The notes under the pieces: generated by a model | The model's input: only the letters and a program-made list of their open reading frames with translations | What the model was told of the DNA's origin: nothing | Database searches by the model: none | Source of the DNA: Montifringilla adamsi | Lineage: Eukaryota; Chordata; Aves; Passeriformes; Passeridae | Assembly (NCBI GenBank): GCA_017590115.1 | Contig: JAGGNK010010337.1 | Location: forward strand, 2,602,141-2,666,140 | Direction of reading: 5' to 3' | DNA length: 64,000 nt | Made by a program: the position numbers and the translations under genes | Part shown: positions 32,841-45,234 of the stretch, one piece after another | Numbering within the stretch: the stretch's first letter is position 1 | Layout of the letters: every line of letters begins with the position of its first letter

Positions 32841-35729
32841 AAGGCTCCTCCAGCCTCCCGGCCCAAGGCAGGCTTCCCAGCCCAGCAGCATCCAGATGTC
32901 AGGAGGAATATCCAGGTCCTGATGCAGCATGCTGCTCCATCCCAGTATGGCCCAAACATCTGTTTCATCTGCTGGCGCCCAACCTGCCGGATACACCGAG
33001 GCGGCCGCGCAAAGTAGGGAGTGAGGGAGGCCGGGAGGGAAATGCTGCAGTTGCACAGCTCACTGTACATGTCCCTAAAAATTCTATACCAAGCAGATAT
33101 CAGGAAGGACAATGTGATAATTAAAAAAGAAAAAATTAAAAAACAGCCACTTTATACACCCCATATATTTAATATTTTTTTCCCCTAGTGGGGCAACAGC
33201 CCAGAACTCATTAGCTTCTCATTTTACTAACTTCACTCTGGTTCAATTCTTTGTGGTGTAGGAAAAGGACAAAAATGAGGAAAAGCACAGAAGCACGTAA
33301 CACAAAGTGCTTGTTGTGGTTATAGCAACTGCTCTTTATAAGAAAGAAAATAAAAACAGCCAAAAGCACAACTTAAAAATGAGACAAACTTAGGCATCTC
33401 CTACATATTTATAATTTCCTGTAGATAGTAACTGAGGGGCTCAAAAACAATAAGCATCTTTTGTCTAAAAGAAAGGAGTATGTAAACATTGACACTTTAT
33501 CTTGAGACACGACAAAAAACAGCAAACATTTTAGTTGATCTAGATTAAGTTCTGACAAGGAATAAAGGACTGCTAACTGTTCTCATCTCTCCCACTTCGT
33601 GTATCTATTCTCTTGTATTTTCACTCGTGACAATAATGGAATAGTTGCCTGCTCCCATGCAAATTCATTGAGTTGTTTATGAAAGCAAGATCAAAGCCCA
33701 AACTGAGAGCGCCTCTTTTTTCCCTGCTGCATTTTTCTCCAGAGGAGGACCTAATGAGAGGCTGCTAAGGCAGGAATCTTGCACTCTCACAGTGCAACCT
33801 CCCAGCTCACCCTTTCCCTGGCCAGCCTGGGGACACAGCTCACCTCAGGAGCACAGAGGGTGGGAGGCAGTGAATTCTGTCTTGTCCCACCTTGGCATGG
33901 GGTGAGCACCTGGACCCAGGAAGGAGGAATCATCCCTCAGACCTTCCATTTGAACACTCTCAGTGCACCTGAACAAGTCATCATCTTCCCTGTGCTCCTT
34001 CTGAAATGGATCCACTGCTGCTGCAGTGCCACAGCACTTGAACTAGGTACCTCTGAATACAACCATCAGGTACTCCTAGTGAATATAAATGTGGGCATTA
34101 ATAAAACCACTGTTCTAATAAAATATTGTAAATATCAAGAAAAAATACTTTATCAAATATCTATCACCATTTCCTCTGCAGGAAGATAGAAGGAACATCA
34201 GTAAAACCTTTCTCTTAAGCACAAAGATTTGCATTCCTTCATTTAATGCTGTCAGATGACTGATATGCTACTTTTTGATCACAATTCTCCTGTTTTTTAC
34301 CATGCACAGGAAAGAACACAATAGACTTATCTATGTTGTTGTCCCAGATTATATATTGTACTAGGCATCTTGAAATTTTGCAAAAAATCTTCTACATTTT
34401 TTATTATTTTACAAAATAACTGTGAGACACTCTGCTTAGATACCTATGGTAGAAAGCCAGTCACAGTAAAGGACAACTGCATTTGCTTGAAAAAGTAATT
34501 TGAAGTTTCCAGCAGATTATGTTTTTCAAGAAAAAATGTGAAATATTCAAGATAAATCTGTATGTGATTTTTTCTGTGTTTGCTACTATTCGAATTTGTA
34601 GCTGCTACTGGCATTTTTGTAGCATAAATTCTTCCTTACAAAAATTGAGGATGGCACTAAAGGTAACAGACTGGCAAGCTCACCAAGGAAAGCAAGCAAG
34701 GACCAGGCAGCATGGCTCTAAACACACCTGCAAACAAAGGCTCTGGTGTTTTAAACACTTTATATCCAAAGAAAGCGAATAAGCATTACTTACCTAAAGC
34801 AAAATATATCCAGATCTATCAGAAAAATATGAAAATATAACCAGATGGTTGCATCAGAGCACAGGTTTTTTCATTCACTTTATGCTGTCCTACTATTACC
34901 TTCTCTGGTGCACTGTAAATCAGATTATTCATAAGAAGAATTTTAAATGTTTTCTGGTATTCTTTCAGAAGCTCTTCCTTAAAACTCTGGGTTTTATCCC
35001 TTACTACTAATATAAAGTATTTTTTACAATAAATGTGAGAGGTCTATATGAAAAGCAGCTACCTCACAAATTCAGATCATTTCACACACTTCACCTATAG
35101 AAATGTCTTCTGCACTAAAACTAGAGCAAAAAAGGAGGACCCCCAACAGAAGGGGAGAAAAATTATATGATTGAAAAGCAATTAATTACAGTAAGTTTGC
35201 TGAAGAGATGATAGCTATCAAAGCCTTTCAAATGTTGCATTTCAGAATTTCTGATATTTCTTTCAAAAAACGCTAACACATAGATGGGCTTTGTGAGAAA
35301 AGTCAGGAGTTTCATTCAGTCTCATGTCAGCAGGATTACAAGCAATTATGAGTAACTGCTTGTTGAGCTGTGTGAAACGAGTTGGTGAATGAGTTTCCTA
35401 GTGAGCACATGTCCATGTCACTGGTACGACTGCCAGTAATGCACACAATTTTACCTGAAGGGGTCTAAAAACATCATTATTCTCCTAATCCTATAGGAGA
35501 TGCTTCTGCAATTGTTGCTTCTAGTGTACACATTCTAGGTCTGTCACCCTGGTGGCACACAGGAAAACTGAAGCATAAGCAAGAAAAAAGGAAATCAGGA
35601 CATGGCGGGGAAAAAAAAATAAGGGGCAGTAAACCTTCTCCAGATATATCTCCTAAAATCTGGCATAGATTTGTGGGTTCATTCCCTCTCTGACCATCCA
35701 GATGGAGAAATTGTTTAACATGACGATGC

Positions 35730-35930
35730 AGCATTTCCCTTGCAGAACTGTGCAGACACAGAAGAGGGAACCTGAGCACTCACCACTGCTAAGCGCATGA
35801 GAGGCAAAAGCTCAACAATTAAATTCCTACGTGCTCCCATGGCAGAATAACGAGACACCACCGCCGCAATAAACGGGTGCAAGTCAGGCAAAAGGAAGAA
35901 TCCCATTTAAACTGCCTCTCCCAATTCCCA
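35730..35930. promoter_or_regulatory. Candidate conserved noncoding element or unannotated exon
   Basis: A high-complexity block in AT-rich intron with several CpGs (CCTACGTGCTC, CACCACCGCCGCAATAAACG). On the SOX6 strand it is open over about 60 codons (VVSRYSAMGARRNLIVELL in the middle) and ends with a donor-like GCAGTG|GTGAGTGC. No strong acceptor was found, only a weak GAGAGGCAG. It is more likely a conserved enhancer-type element than an exon. The call is inferred from base composition and motif density. Confidence 0.3.
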
Positions 35931-38900
35931 CATCTGAATCCCCATCTTGTGAGAAGATGCTGAGGCAACTCTACATTTAAGAGCTGAATATTTGAAAGTG
36001 CTGCTTGGGATTTGAAACTGCAATGTTTTCTTACTTTTATAAGAGAGACAGTTCCTGTGGTAGCTTGCAGCCATTCTACAATTTTCACTAGCAAAAATGG
36101 ACAGAAGACAGGGACATAATAAATATATACTGGCTCTACTGATCAGGAGAAGCTTTATCAGTCAGCTGGGGCACATCTGGGAAAAAAAGTCACTCAGGTG
36201 CATCTCTAGCATCCCATTCAATTAACATACCATTAAAAATGGTTTGTCCCTGTTCAGCCTGCTGCGTTACCTGATAAGTCAACATAGTTAAAATGTATAT
36301 TTAAATGCAGAAAACAGTGAAATGTTTTCTTTGTGCAGCAGAAAACAAGCCCCGCTTACAGGTACTTTAAAGCATTAGAAATAATTGTGCTTTACAGGAT
36401 GCTTAGCAGATCGCTCACACTGATCTTTTACCATATATTTTGAACTTTCATGCACCTTCAAGGAAAATTAAATAATTTCCTTATAGGAAGTACACACAAA
36501 ATTATGCAAAACATATTCAAATGGTGCTTATAAAAATTACATCTAAGAAAAAAAAATCACATTTGCACCTCAAAACCAGGTAGCTGGGAACTTACTATTA
36601 TAAATTCATTGGAAGATGATGTATTTTACACCAGCAAATGTGAATTTGGTGCAAGATTGCTGTGCTTTCTGAACCGCAGTGGGTGTGATGATACTTCAGC
36701 AGCAGTGCTGGGACTGGGTTAAACAGGTTATGAGGCATGAACAACCCTTCCCAAGGCGCTGAAAAGAGCAGCAGAAGAGAGGGCCTGTACTGGATGAATG
36801 ACCCTGGACAGTTCACAGAAGTGTTATTAAATAACACTGCAAACTGGTTAAACCTGGTGACTTGTTCTGTGTCTAGAGCCTAGCACAAATGATTCAACTG
36901 CATTGGAAGTACTTTGCCTCTTTGATTTCTCACTTCACTTCCAAAAATGCCAGTGGACCTGACAGCACACTCACTATTCCTACACCTGAAATACATTTCC
37001 ATTTGTTTTCATGCTTTGCTGTAATTCATGGCCAACACTAAAATACGCGCCCTATTATGTCTACTTCACTAGATTTTGTGACAGATTCTTTTAAGTCTCA
37101 AATAATTCCTTAATAATGAAATTTAAGCATGATATGTGATCTTCTTGTACGCCTGAAGACGCTCCTCCCTCCTGTCTTTTTCAGGACTGACATGCAAACC
37201 TTCTGGTGTGCCTTCAGCCATATGCAGCCTTCATGCTGAGTATGAGGAACAGACAGATGAATCCAATACTTTCTAGTTAGGACACTTTCCTAGCTCCTCA
37301 ATCATATGGATTCTAAAAACATCACAGACCAAACACATTTTAAACAAGCAGTGCCCTGAAGGCCACACCATTTCCATTTCACCATCCGTAAAGCCTCTTC
37401 AACTTGGTGATAGCATTATCTGCACATTGATTTGATGAGTTTTATCTCATTTTGTATGAATTTCCCTCTTTTTTTTTAACTGGGTCAGTGGGAGGGCATA
37501 TGCTCTTCTAATCAAAGACCCTCAGAAATTAAGCAGGTGATGATATCTTTTGGGTCCAGGCATCTTTGAGATAATTTTTCTGCTTCCTTTGAGCACACAC
37601 GTGTGTGTTAGTTTACACCTAGAAACTCTAATCTAAACCACCCTGGTTATTAGGACTTTTAGTTCAGATTAAAGGTAAGTTTTCTTTTTCTCTAGGAATT
37701 AGTAAGGATGGAATTATAATACTGGCATATATTATTTTCCTTTGTGCACAGACCTAACTTTAAAGACATTTTTGTCTTTAATCTGGTTCCTGCTTAGTTC
37801 CTAAACAACCAAACATGTTAACATCGTCACAGGAAAAAATCCTTCATGTTTGTAATTTGTGGCCAAATTAAGCAGCTTGCTCTATGGTTATCAGAAGTAT
37901 AATAAAATTCCAGAAACATACTCACTTGCAGCTAATTCCTGTAAGGCACACACCATATACATTTCTAGAAAGCTTGAAGGAATCCAACTGCCAGCTCAGA
38001 GTATGCCTCACAGTCAGCCTATTCCCCAAAGGGATGCCACAGTTTTAAAAGAGATTTAAAAAACCTGCTCATCCCCTGATGGCACTCTGTAGTACTGGTG
38101 CCTCTGGTGCTCTGTCAGTAAATGCAGCAGTAACTTATTTGCTTCTTACTGGCTTCTGAGTGAATACATACCCCAGGGAGGCAGCTTTGCAAAGCACAAT
38201 GATTTTAAAATAGAGTCTGGGCTTTCAGCGAGGGGCAGCCAGTGGTTAAGGCAGCAAGAACGTCTTGTTGACGCTGGGGGCTCAGCCTCTCCCAGTCACT
38301 TGGGCTCCAGCTTCTGCCTTGATATAGACTGAAGAGATGCAGGAAACCTCCTGCCATCCAGCCTACAAGCACGATATCCTTTTAAACATACAAGTATCCT
38401 GATAAGTGAGTTGATGTCTGCGCCACTGAGGATCTCAATGGTAAATTCTCCCTGGAACAGCATATGGGCCTGGAAGGCAGCTGTCCTGCTTGGTGAGATC
38501 TAAGGGTGCAAAAGGTGGGAATCCTGCCAGGAGCCTCATCCCTAGCTGCCAGATTGAAAAGTCTTCCCTCCTGGGAGAGGAGAGCAGGACAGGAGCCCTT
38601 CCCAAGGTGGAGGAGGGGTTGGGCATCTGAAGGGAAGAGAAGGAGAGCTGTGCCAGGCTGGGTGACAGTCTGGTGGCTACTCTCCTTCCTGCAGTGGGAG
38701 GAAACATCAGCCCTGGAATGAACCTGGGTTTGCCTAGAGCTGCTACAGACTATAGGAACCATCTCTTTCTTAAACATTGCCATAAATTTTTTATTAAATA
38801 ACATGACACCGTTCCAGTAGGCAAGAAGGAGCGTAACCAAGGCATACTGCTTAAAGCAGCTATTGGAGGTGCAGGGCATGAAATGGGTGAGAAAAGGCTC

Positions 38901-41900
38901 TCGCAGCTGCAATGCTGCTGCACCAGGCTGATTACTCTGGCCAATGGCTCTGTTTGTTTGTCTGTCCATTTTTGCCAACTAGAAGAGAAGAGGGAGACTC
39001 CTGTTCCCTGTGATGTTACTGGGGGAGCTAGGAAAATCCTCCTGGGGAATAAATTAATCATAAGTGGTATTTTACTGCAAAAAGTCTCAATTTTGACGGG
39101 TTGTCCTTTCCTGATGAAAATCACCTTGCCAGATAATTCAGGGCTGAAGATGAGAAGGAATAGGAGAAGACAGAGTACTAAGAAATTCTGCAAAGAAAGG
39201 AGGTCATATGGTAAAATATTGACTCCATGACATCATTTTCATTGATACTGCCACTGATATAATTCAACTTGATAACACAGATATTACATACAGAGACATA
39301 AACATTCAAGTAGGGAAAGGCACAAGTATAACTATTTCATTGATTTTAATTAAATTTTCCCGAGTATTGCAAGGTTGGCATATTTTTAATTTTATTTCCA
39401 TTAAAGGGCGTGCTTGGTCTCTCAGAGCCTTAATAAAATCTTCTTTCGACCTCCCTCCTTTCTCTGCTACAACCTAAATTTCTACATGAGAAAAGGACCA
39501 AAATATGTAATTTACTACTTCCATATGCTGAAATTTGCACACACCATCCCCTTAATTTAGACCACTATTCACTGTATCATAATAAGGAACATTCTGTTAA
39601 AATATGTCCACCTAGAGCTCAGTAGTCTTTGAATGCTAGATAAAATCATTCTATAAGGCTAATGAAGACAGAAACTCTGCCTGTAACAATATTAAGTTTG
39701 TTTTCTCTGGTGATTTGAAGAAGTGAGCAATCTGTCAGTAATACATTGAGGGAAATTACTTGTCTTGTAGGAATTCCTGCTGACAGTCACTCACTCACAG
39801 TGCTGACCCAAACATCTACCTGCTGACAAACAAATTACAGTGTCTAACTTTGAAAAGGTAACTAGCTGTTTTTAATTTTTATTGGTCTCACCAAATCTCT
39901 CTCATATTTACCCAATCCCCATTCTTCACTGTGTTAAAAAAAAGGGGGGGGAAAAAAGGAGAAAGGAAGAAAGAAAATGGAAAAACCCATGGTTTTTTGC
40001 ATTTGAAAAAATTATTACTGCCTACATCCGAGAGTGTTATGTCAGATAAAACTGTTAAACTGTGTCTAACCAACATTAAGACTGGCAGCCCTGCCAGTGA
40101 CTGACTGGGTGAGTGAACACATTACTGAGACAGCATTGTAGAAATTAATTTTCTTCAATAAAGTGATTTTTAAGGCTCATATATTTCACAATCTAAACAT
40201 ATGTCACTGTTTCATAAACAAAATAAATGGATTAAAATAATACATTACCAATATGCTGACACATGGAGATATTTTAATTAGAAATACTTAAGCTGCGTGA
40301 TATTTAACTGCTATATTTGTTGAAGAGGAGCATGCATCATTTAGTAAGACATAAGGCAGGTACATCACTTTGCATGATGTGGTACCAGAATTGGACCAAA
40401 TCACCTCCAGTGTGAGCTCTCACTATCAGATCACATTAGCCCCGCTGAAAAATCATGTTAAGGTTACAGCATACAGAGGAGACTCCATAAGAGCAGCCAT
40501 CCACTAAAACAACTTCTTCATTGAAATAATAAGTCACCCAGATTCTGGTTCCTGAGAAATAATATTTCTTCACAAAGGGACACGTTTAACAACTTAGCTA
40601 TTTAAAGGCCATATTTACATGACTGTCGCATTACATTGGCCTCTTTCCTGCATTCTTCTTGACTTACTTTGAGGACCAGCACTAAAATAGCTGAGGAAAG
40701 CAAATGTCAACTATGCCCTGAAATTTATACGTGTGAGAGAATTGGAATAAGTAGAAATGTAATATATTGTTTACTGTACCAAGTGCCCTCTGTTCTCTAA
40801 AGGTCAAAAGCATTGTAACCTTGGAGTTACAGTTTCTGATTGTTCCCAGGGTTAAATACATTATCAAAATTAATGGTTCAAACCCCTCAACCTCCAGATA
40901 TACGAGTATTCATGCCTCCATCTGCTGAACTGTTCAACTAAAAATAGCATTCTTTGGCCTTCCCTCTACTAATATTGTGCCCCTGAGGCAGGCTATGCAA
41001 TGCTTCAGCAGTACACTGGATCTGCACCCAGCAGAATAAAAGAAGGTCATTTACTTCGTCTGCAACTAGAAGAGAGTATGGAGGAGAGGGATAAGATGGG
41101 AGGACCGAAAACAAATAGGCAAATGTGTGTTTAGTTAAAATTTTTTTTTTTTTTTTCAAACTGTATTATAAAAACTTCAGGTTCCAGGAACACAGCTGCA
41201 ACTATAGTTAAGATTCGCCAAGGATCATTAGTGTTATAAGCGATAAATTCTGAAGGACAAATTACACAAATAGTTTGGGGAAAGAGTTATGAAGGAAAGC
41301 TTTTTTGTTTTGCTTTTTTTTCCTAGAGCTCACTTTGTTTAGGAATAGCTCCAACTAGCATCATTGTAATGCTTCCATTTCTATCAACAGTTTATCAGAC
41401 GTGGTTGAGAGAGTTGCGACACTTCCTTATTTATCTCCTAGACAGTTTTGCAGAAATATGTAAGAATGAAGGCAGGGGGGATTTTTAAACCCTAAACAGC
41501 ATACAGTAACATTCCTTGTTTGAAAGTAAGGATATACAGGTGCCACCTCTGCCACCACTGGCAGTAACTAGGTTCCTGCTACCAGCAGCATGAGAGCTGG
41601 AAAACCCATTTTGTGACCAAGTCCACTCACTGAGCAAGATTGCTGGCCACACATCTCTAGGACCTCTTAATATCAGTGCAGTCATTTGACAGCTTGGGGA
41701 AAAGTTCAGGGAAATGGGAAAGAGGGAAAACTCCAGAGAAGGTGTATGTGAAGAGGAGCAAAAGGAAAATTATCAACAGGTTTTACAGCTCATGCTGGTT
41801 AATTAAAGCAAGAAGCTTTTGTTGCACACAGGTATCAGAACTGTTTCACATGCCACAGGCGTGTTTGGTAATAAACCAGCAAACTATTCACTCACAATTG

Positions 41901-44900
41901 TTTGAGGCTGGAGGGGTGAACAGAAAGAGCTTGTTTTTTCTGATCAGACTATACCTAGGAGAACTGATTCCTCATCATCTAGGTCCCCTCTCATGCCAAG
42001 AGTCCTAACAAGGTTTGGTCCTGTCATGCATATTATTTAAATTTTTGGCTGATTTGTTGAGAAAACTGGTGAGATGGGGCTGAGATGCCAATGGGAAGTA
42101 TGGAGCACAGTGTCTTTGTCAATGACACCTTCATGAGATCAGTATACAGATCAAAAGAAACGATCTGGTATCAATCCGAAGCAGAGCAAGCCACCAATGC
42201 AGGAACCTGGACTGGCATAAAAGTGTGGTAGGTGCTATTTCACTTCAGGATACTGAAAGCTACAAGTGAATATTAGTGGTATTTACCATGAGCTGATCAA
42301 TGTGATCAAAAAACTACAGAGAAGATGGGTCAAACTGGTCTGTTGCTGAAGGAGAACTTTGTTTTCTTTTTTTTTTTTTTATTTTTTTTAATGCACTACC
42401 CATGAATGTCAAACTAGCTACTTGAGAAACTGCTGTATATGATTTCAGTAAAGCTTTTTGTACTCATAGAGATACATAATCCACTGGTGAACATAAATGT
42501 AGAATTCAGAGAAACTACATTTTGATAACAATAGCTTGAATAAGACAGAAAAATAATTAATTAGCAATTGCCCACTGGAGAAATATCCTCTGTGAAATAA
42601 TTGCTATTGTTACATGATGTACCTCATAAAAAAATGGTTCTCTGTTCTATTAGATTCAGAGCTTGCATAGAAGTTGCCCTAACACACAGGAAAATGAGAA
42701 CAAAAATTTTCTGCTACCTCTTACCCAGAGCATGATCATCCAAATAAAAGAAAACATAAGTAGAAAAATAAAGGGGAGATTACAAGATTGAAGCTGGCAG
42801 AATTTCCTTAGCTGGATACAGATTATAGAAAATAATTTCAGAATTAATAATACTGCCCTGGTAAAGTTGAAATGTTAGAGCTACTGCAAAACTCTTTTGC
42901 TTGATATAGCTTTCCCTCCCCAGGTTCTCCAAACATGGATATTACACACACACTCACATGTAGAAACAAAACCAAACCTGCAAATAAATTAGCCATTTCT
43001 CCCACTGGCTGAAAGGAACAGAGATTCATTTTGTGATCAGTATTTTTAAGCACTTGGGAAATACTCAGATACCATGGTCACAGCATTCACGTAAATAAAT
43101 AAGTGGGTGGGGTGCATGGAAGAAAGGAAGCAGAACAGAGAAAGAAGGGGGAAGGGAAGCAAAGATGGAAAAATGAGCTGAAATGCTACACCCCTAACAG
43201 TCTTCATGACGCATCAGGTAGAACAACAAATTCTCTCCAACAAACACACCCAAATAAGTGCTCATTTAGGGAACACAGAGAATTGACACAAAGAGAAAAT
43301 TAGTAGTAGGAGTAAATAAAATTTAGTTCAGGCACTTTAACAATCTGATGAGCAGGTATCAGTCAAAGGTTAAGTGTTCTGTTATTTAAGCTCTTATAAC
43401 CATGAAATATTAAAGGTTTTGAAATCCCATAGAGGCGAAATTCAAACAAAATAGAGAGGGGGGAAACACACAAACAAAAAAATTCTTTTACAGCAAATAT
43501 GCCTAAATGGAAATTCAGACCCCCAAGCCTGAATGTTCCTGAATTTACTAGCACACATTTTTGCTGGTTGTTTTCTCTCTAATTGTTCTCGTCATGTTTA
43601 ACAACTCAGTCTATCATTTCTGCAAATTAATGAAAATGCATTATTGCGGTAGGTTCAGATCAAGTCTGATGTGCAAATATGTGGGTCAAGTTACAAATGG
43701 ATCATGTAAAAGAAAAGAAGCAGGAATGTCTGTGGTTTAGATCCCATTTCTTTGACAGTTGAACAGTTTTCATCCTTTTCTGCCTTGCAGTCTTGTGTAG
43801 GCTCACTATTTGTTTTAGTGCATTTCAAAGGCAGCAAAAATAGTCTCTCTATTCACAAAGCTGATTTCTGCAGTATTTTCCCAACTAAAGCTAATAAGAC
43901 TTTTGCTTCAATAAGTAGTCAAATACTGGCTTTCTAAAGATACATGCTATTTTTCCTTTTGAGCAACTTCCCCTTTGGTTTCAATCCTGTCCAAGGTACA
44001 GTCTTAACATCACATTATTAGACCCAAAACGATTTTTCAGAGATCTTTGCCTGCAGAGTCAAGGTGTTCTCTTTTCAAATGTGGATTTGAGGTTAGGTCG
44101 GGCTCAAGGAGTCTTTTTTGTCAGCTCTGGACCACCAATGAGCAGAGGTCCATTAACAAGTTCTGGCCCCATTTTTTGCTTATCCAAAGTTAATTTGGCA
44201 AGACTATAATCATAGGGTAAAGAGAAAAGGATTTTTTATCTGTTTTGACCCCTCTGGGAAAAAAAATTAATCACAGAAAGGTAAGCAAAGTAGATATTTG
44301 GATATTAGCATGGCAATACTTTGCTACTCTAGGCACAATTTATTCCTACTTTGCTTCTGAACTCGACTCTAACCTAACTCAAATAGGGGTTTCAAAGGTT
44401 TACTTGTAAATAGTTACATGCATCTTTAATGGCCTTTCCTCTCATGTTCACTGTCACTTTCTTTCCACACATTTTAACTCTGAAAGCTTTTGACTGTTTC
44501 TTCATTATTTATGACATTGTTGTGTCTTTTCTTCTGAAATTAAAAACTTCTTGCCACAAGAAGCTAGCTAATAATATGGCACATAAATCTTTCTTTCACA
44601 ACATTTCATTCTATATGTGCCAAAAATAAATAAATGGCCAAACTAAGTCACTAGCCATGCTTGGCACCTGACCAGCTTAATGCACAGAAAGGTTGAGATT
44701 ACCTTAATACAGAAGCTAAAAGAGTTTGCAATTTATTGTATTGTCAGCACCACACAGTTAAAAAAAAAAAAAAGGGAAAAAAGAAAAACCCAATAATGCA
44801 CTTTTGTTTGGATACACTGACTGCTCCAATTACAGGCAGTGCACTACAGCTACAGAAGAGCGACCACATGAAAATAAAGTACAAAAAGATCTTTGAACTT

Positions 44901-45154
44901 ATCTCCCATCAACTGTTCATATAAATAAAAAAATACCATTAACTGCCAGTATAAAACACACAGAACAATGTCTTTCACTCACAGTATCAAGGTTGGCTGC
45001 ACGTTGCTGTACTGTAAGTACATAAGGTGTTAATCCTCCTGGGCTGTGCTCAAAAATTATTTAACATTCAGGCTATTATTTAGCATACAGCTGGTTAGCA
45101 GTTTTCCCCTAAAATGTTGGCTTCCATCCCACATTTTTTTGTTCTGGCACATAC

Positions 45155-45234
45155 CTGGAGCTGTAAAGGGCTGAGTCCAGAAGCAGCAGCAGCTGCCATT
45201 GTTGATGGAATGAACTGCACAGGGTAGTTATCAC
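45155..45234 (-). CDS. SOX6: SOX6 coding exon: [12 protein letters not shown]...PLQLQ segment
   Basis: This 80-nt exon is read on the minus strand from 45234 to 45155. Two bases complete the Gly codon from the previous exon. It then encodes [12 protein letters not shown], five alanines, and SGLSPLQLQ, ending in phase 0. The acceptor is attgttctcccgacag|GT and the donor is CTCCAG|gtatgt. The sequence matches the SOX6 alanine-rich linker as I know it. Its 3' phase joins directly to QLYAAQL (exon 20958-21107), the short-isoform arrangement also found in SOX5. Some mammalian SOX6 isoforms carry about 41 further residues at this junction. No counterpart was seen in the 24-kb intron that follows. 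Confidence 0.95.

Noticed and set aside
41640..42340. Moderately complex purine-rich patch that could be an old retroposon
   Set aside because: I could not match it to any repeat family with confidence.
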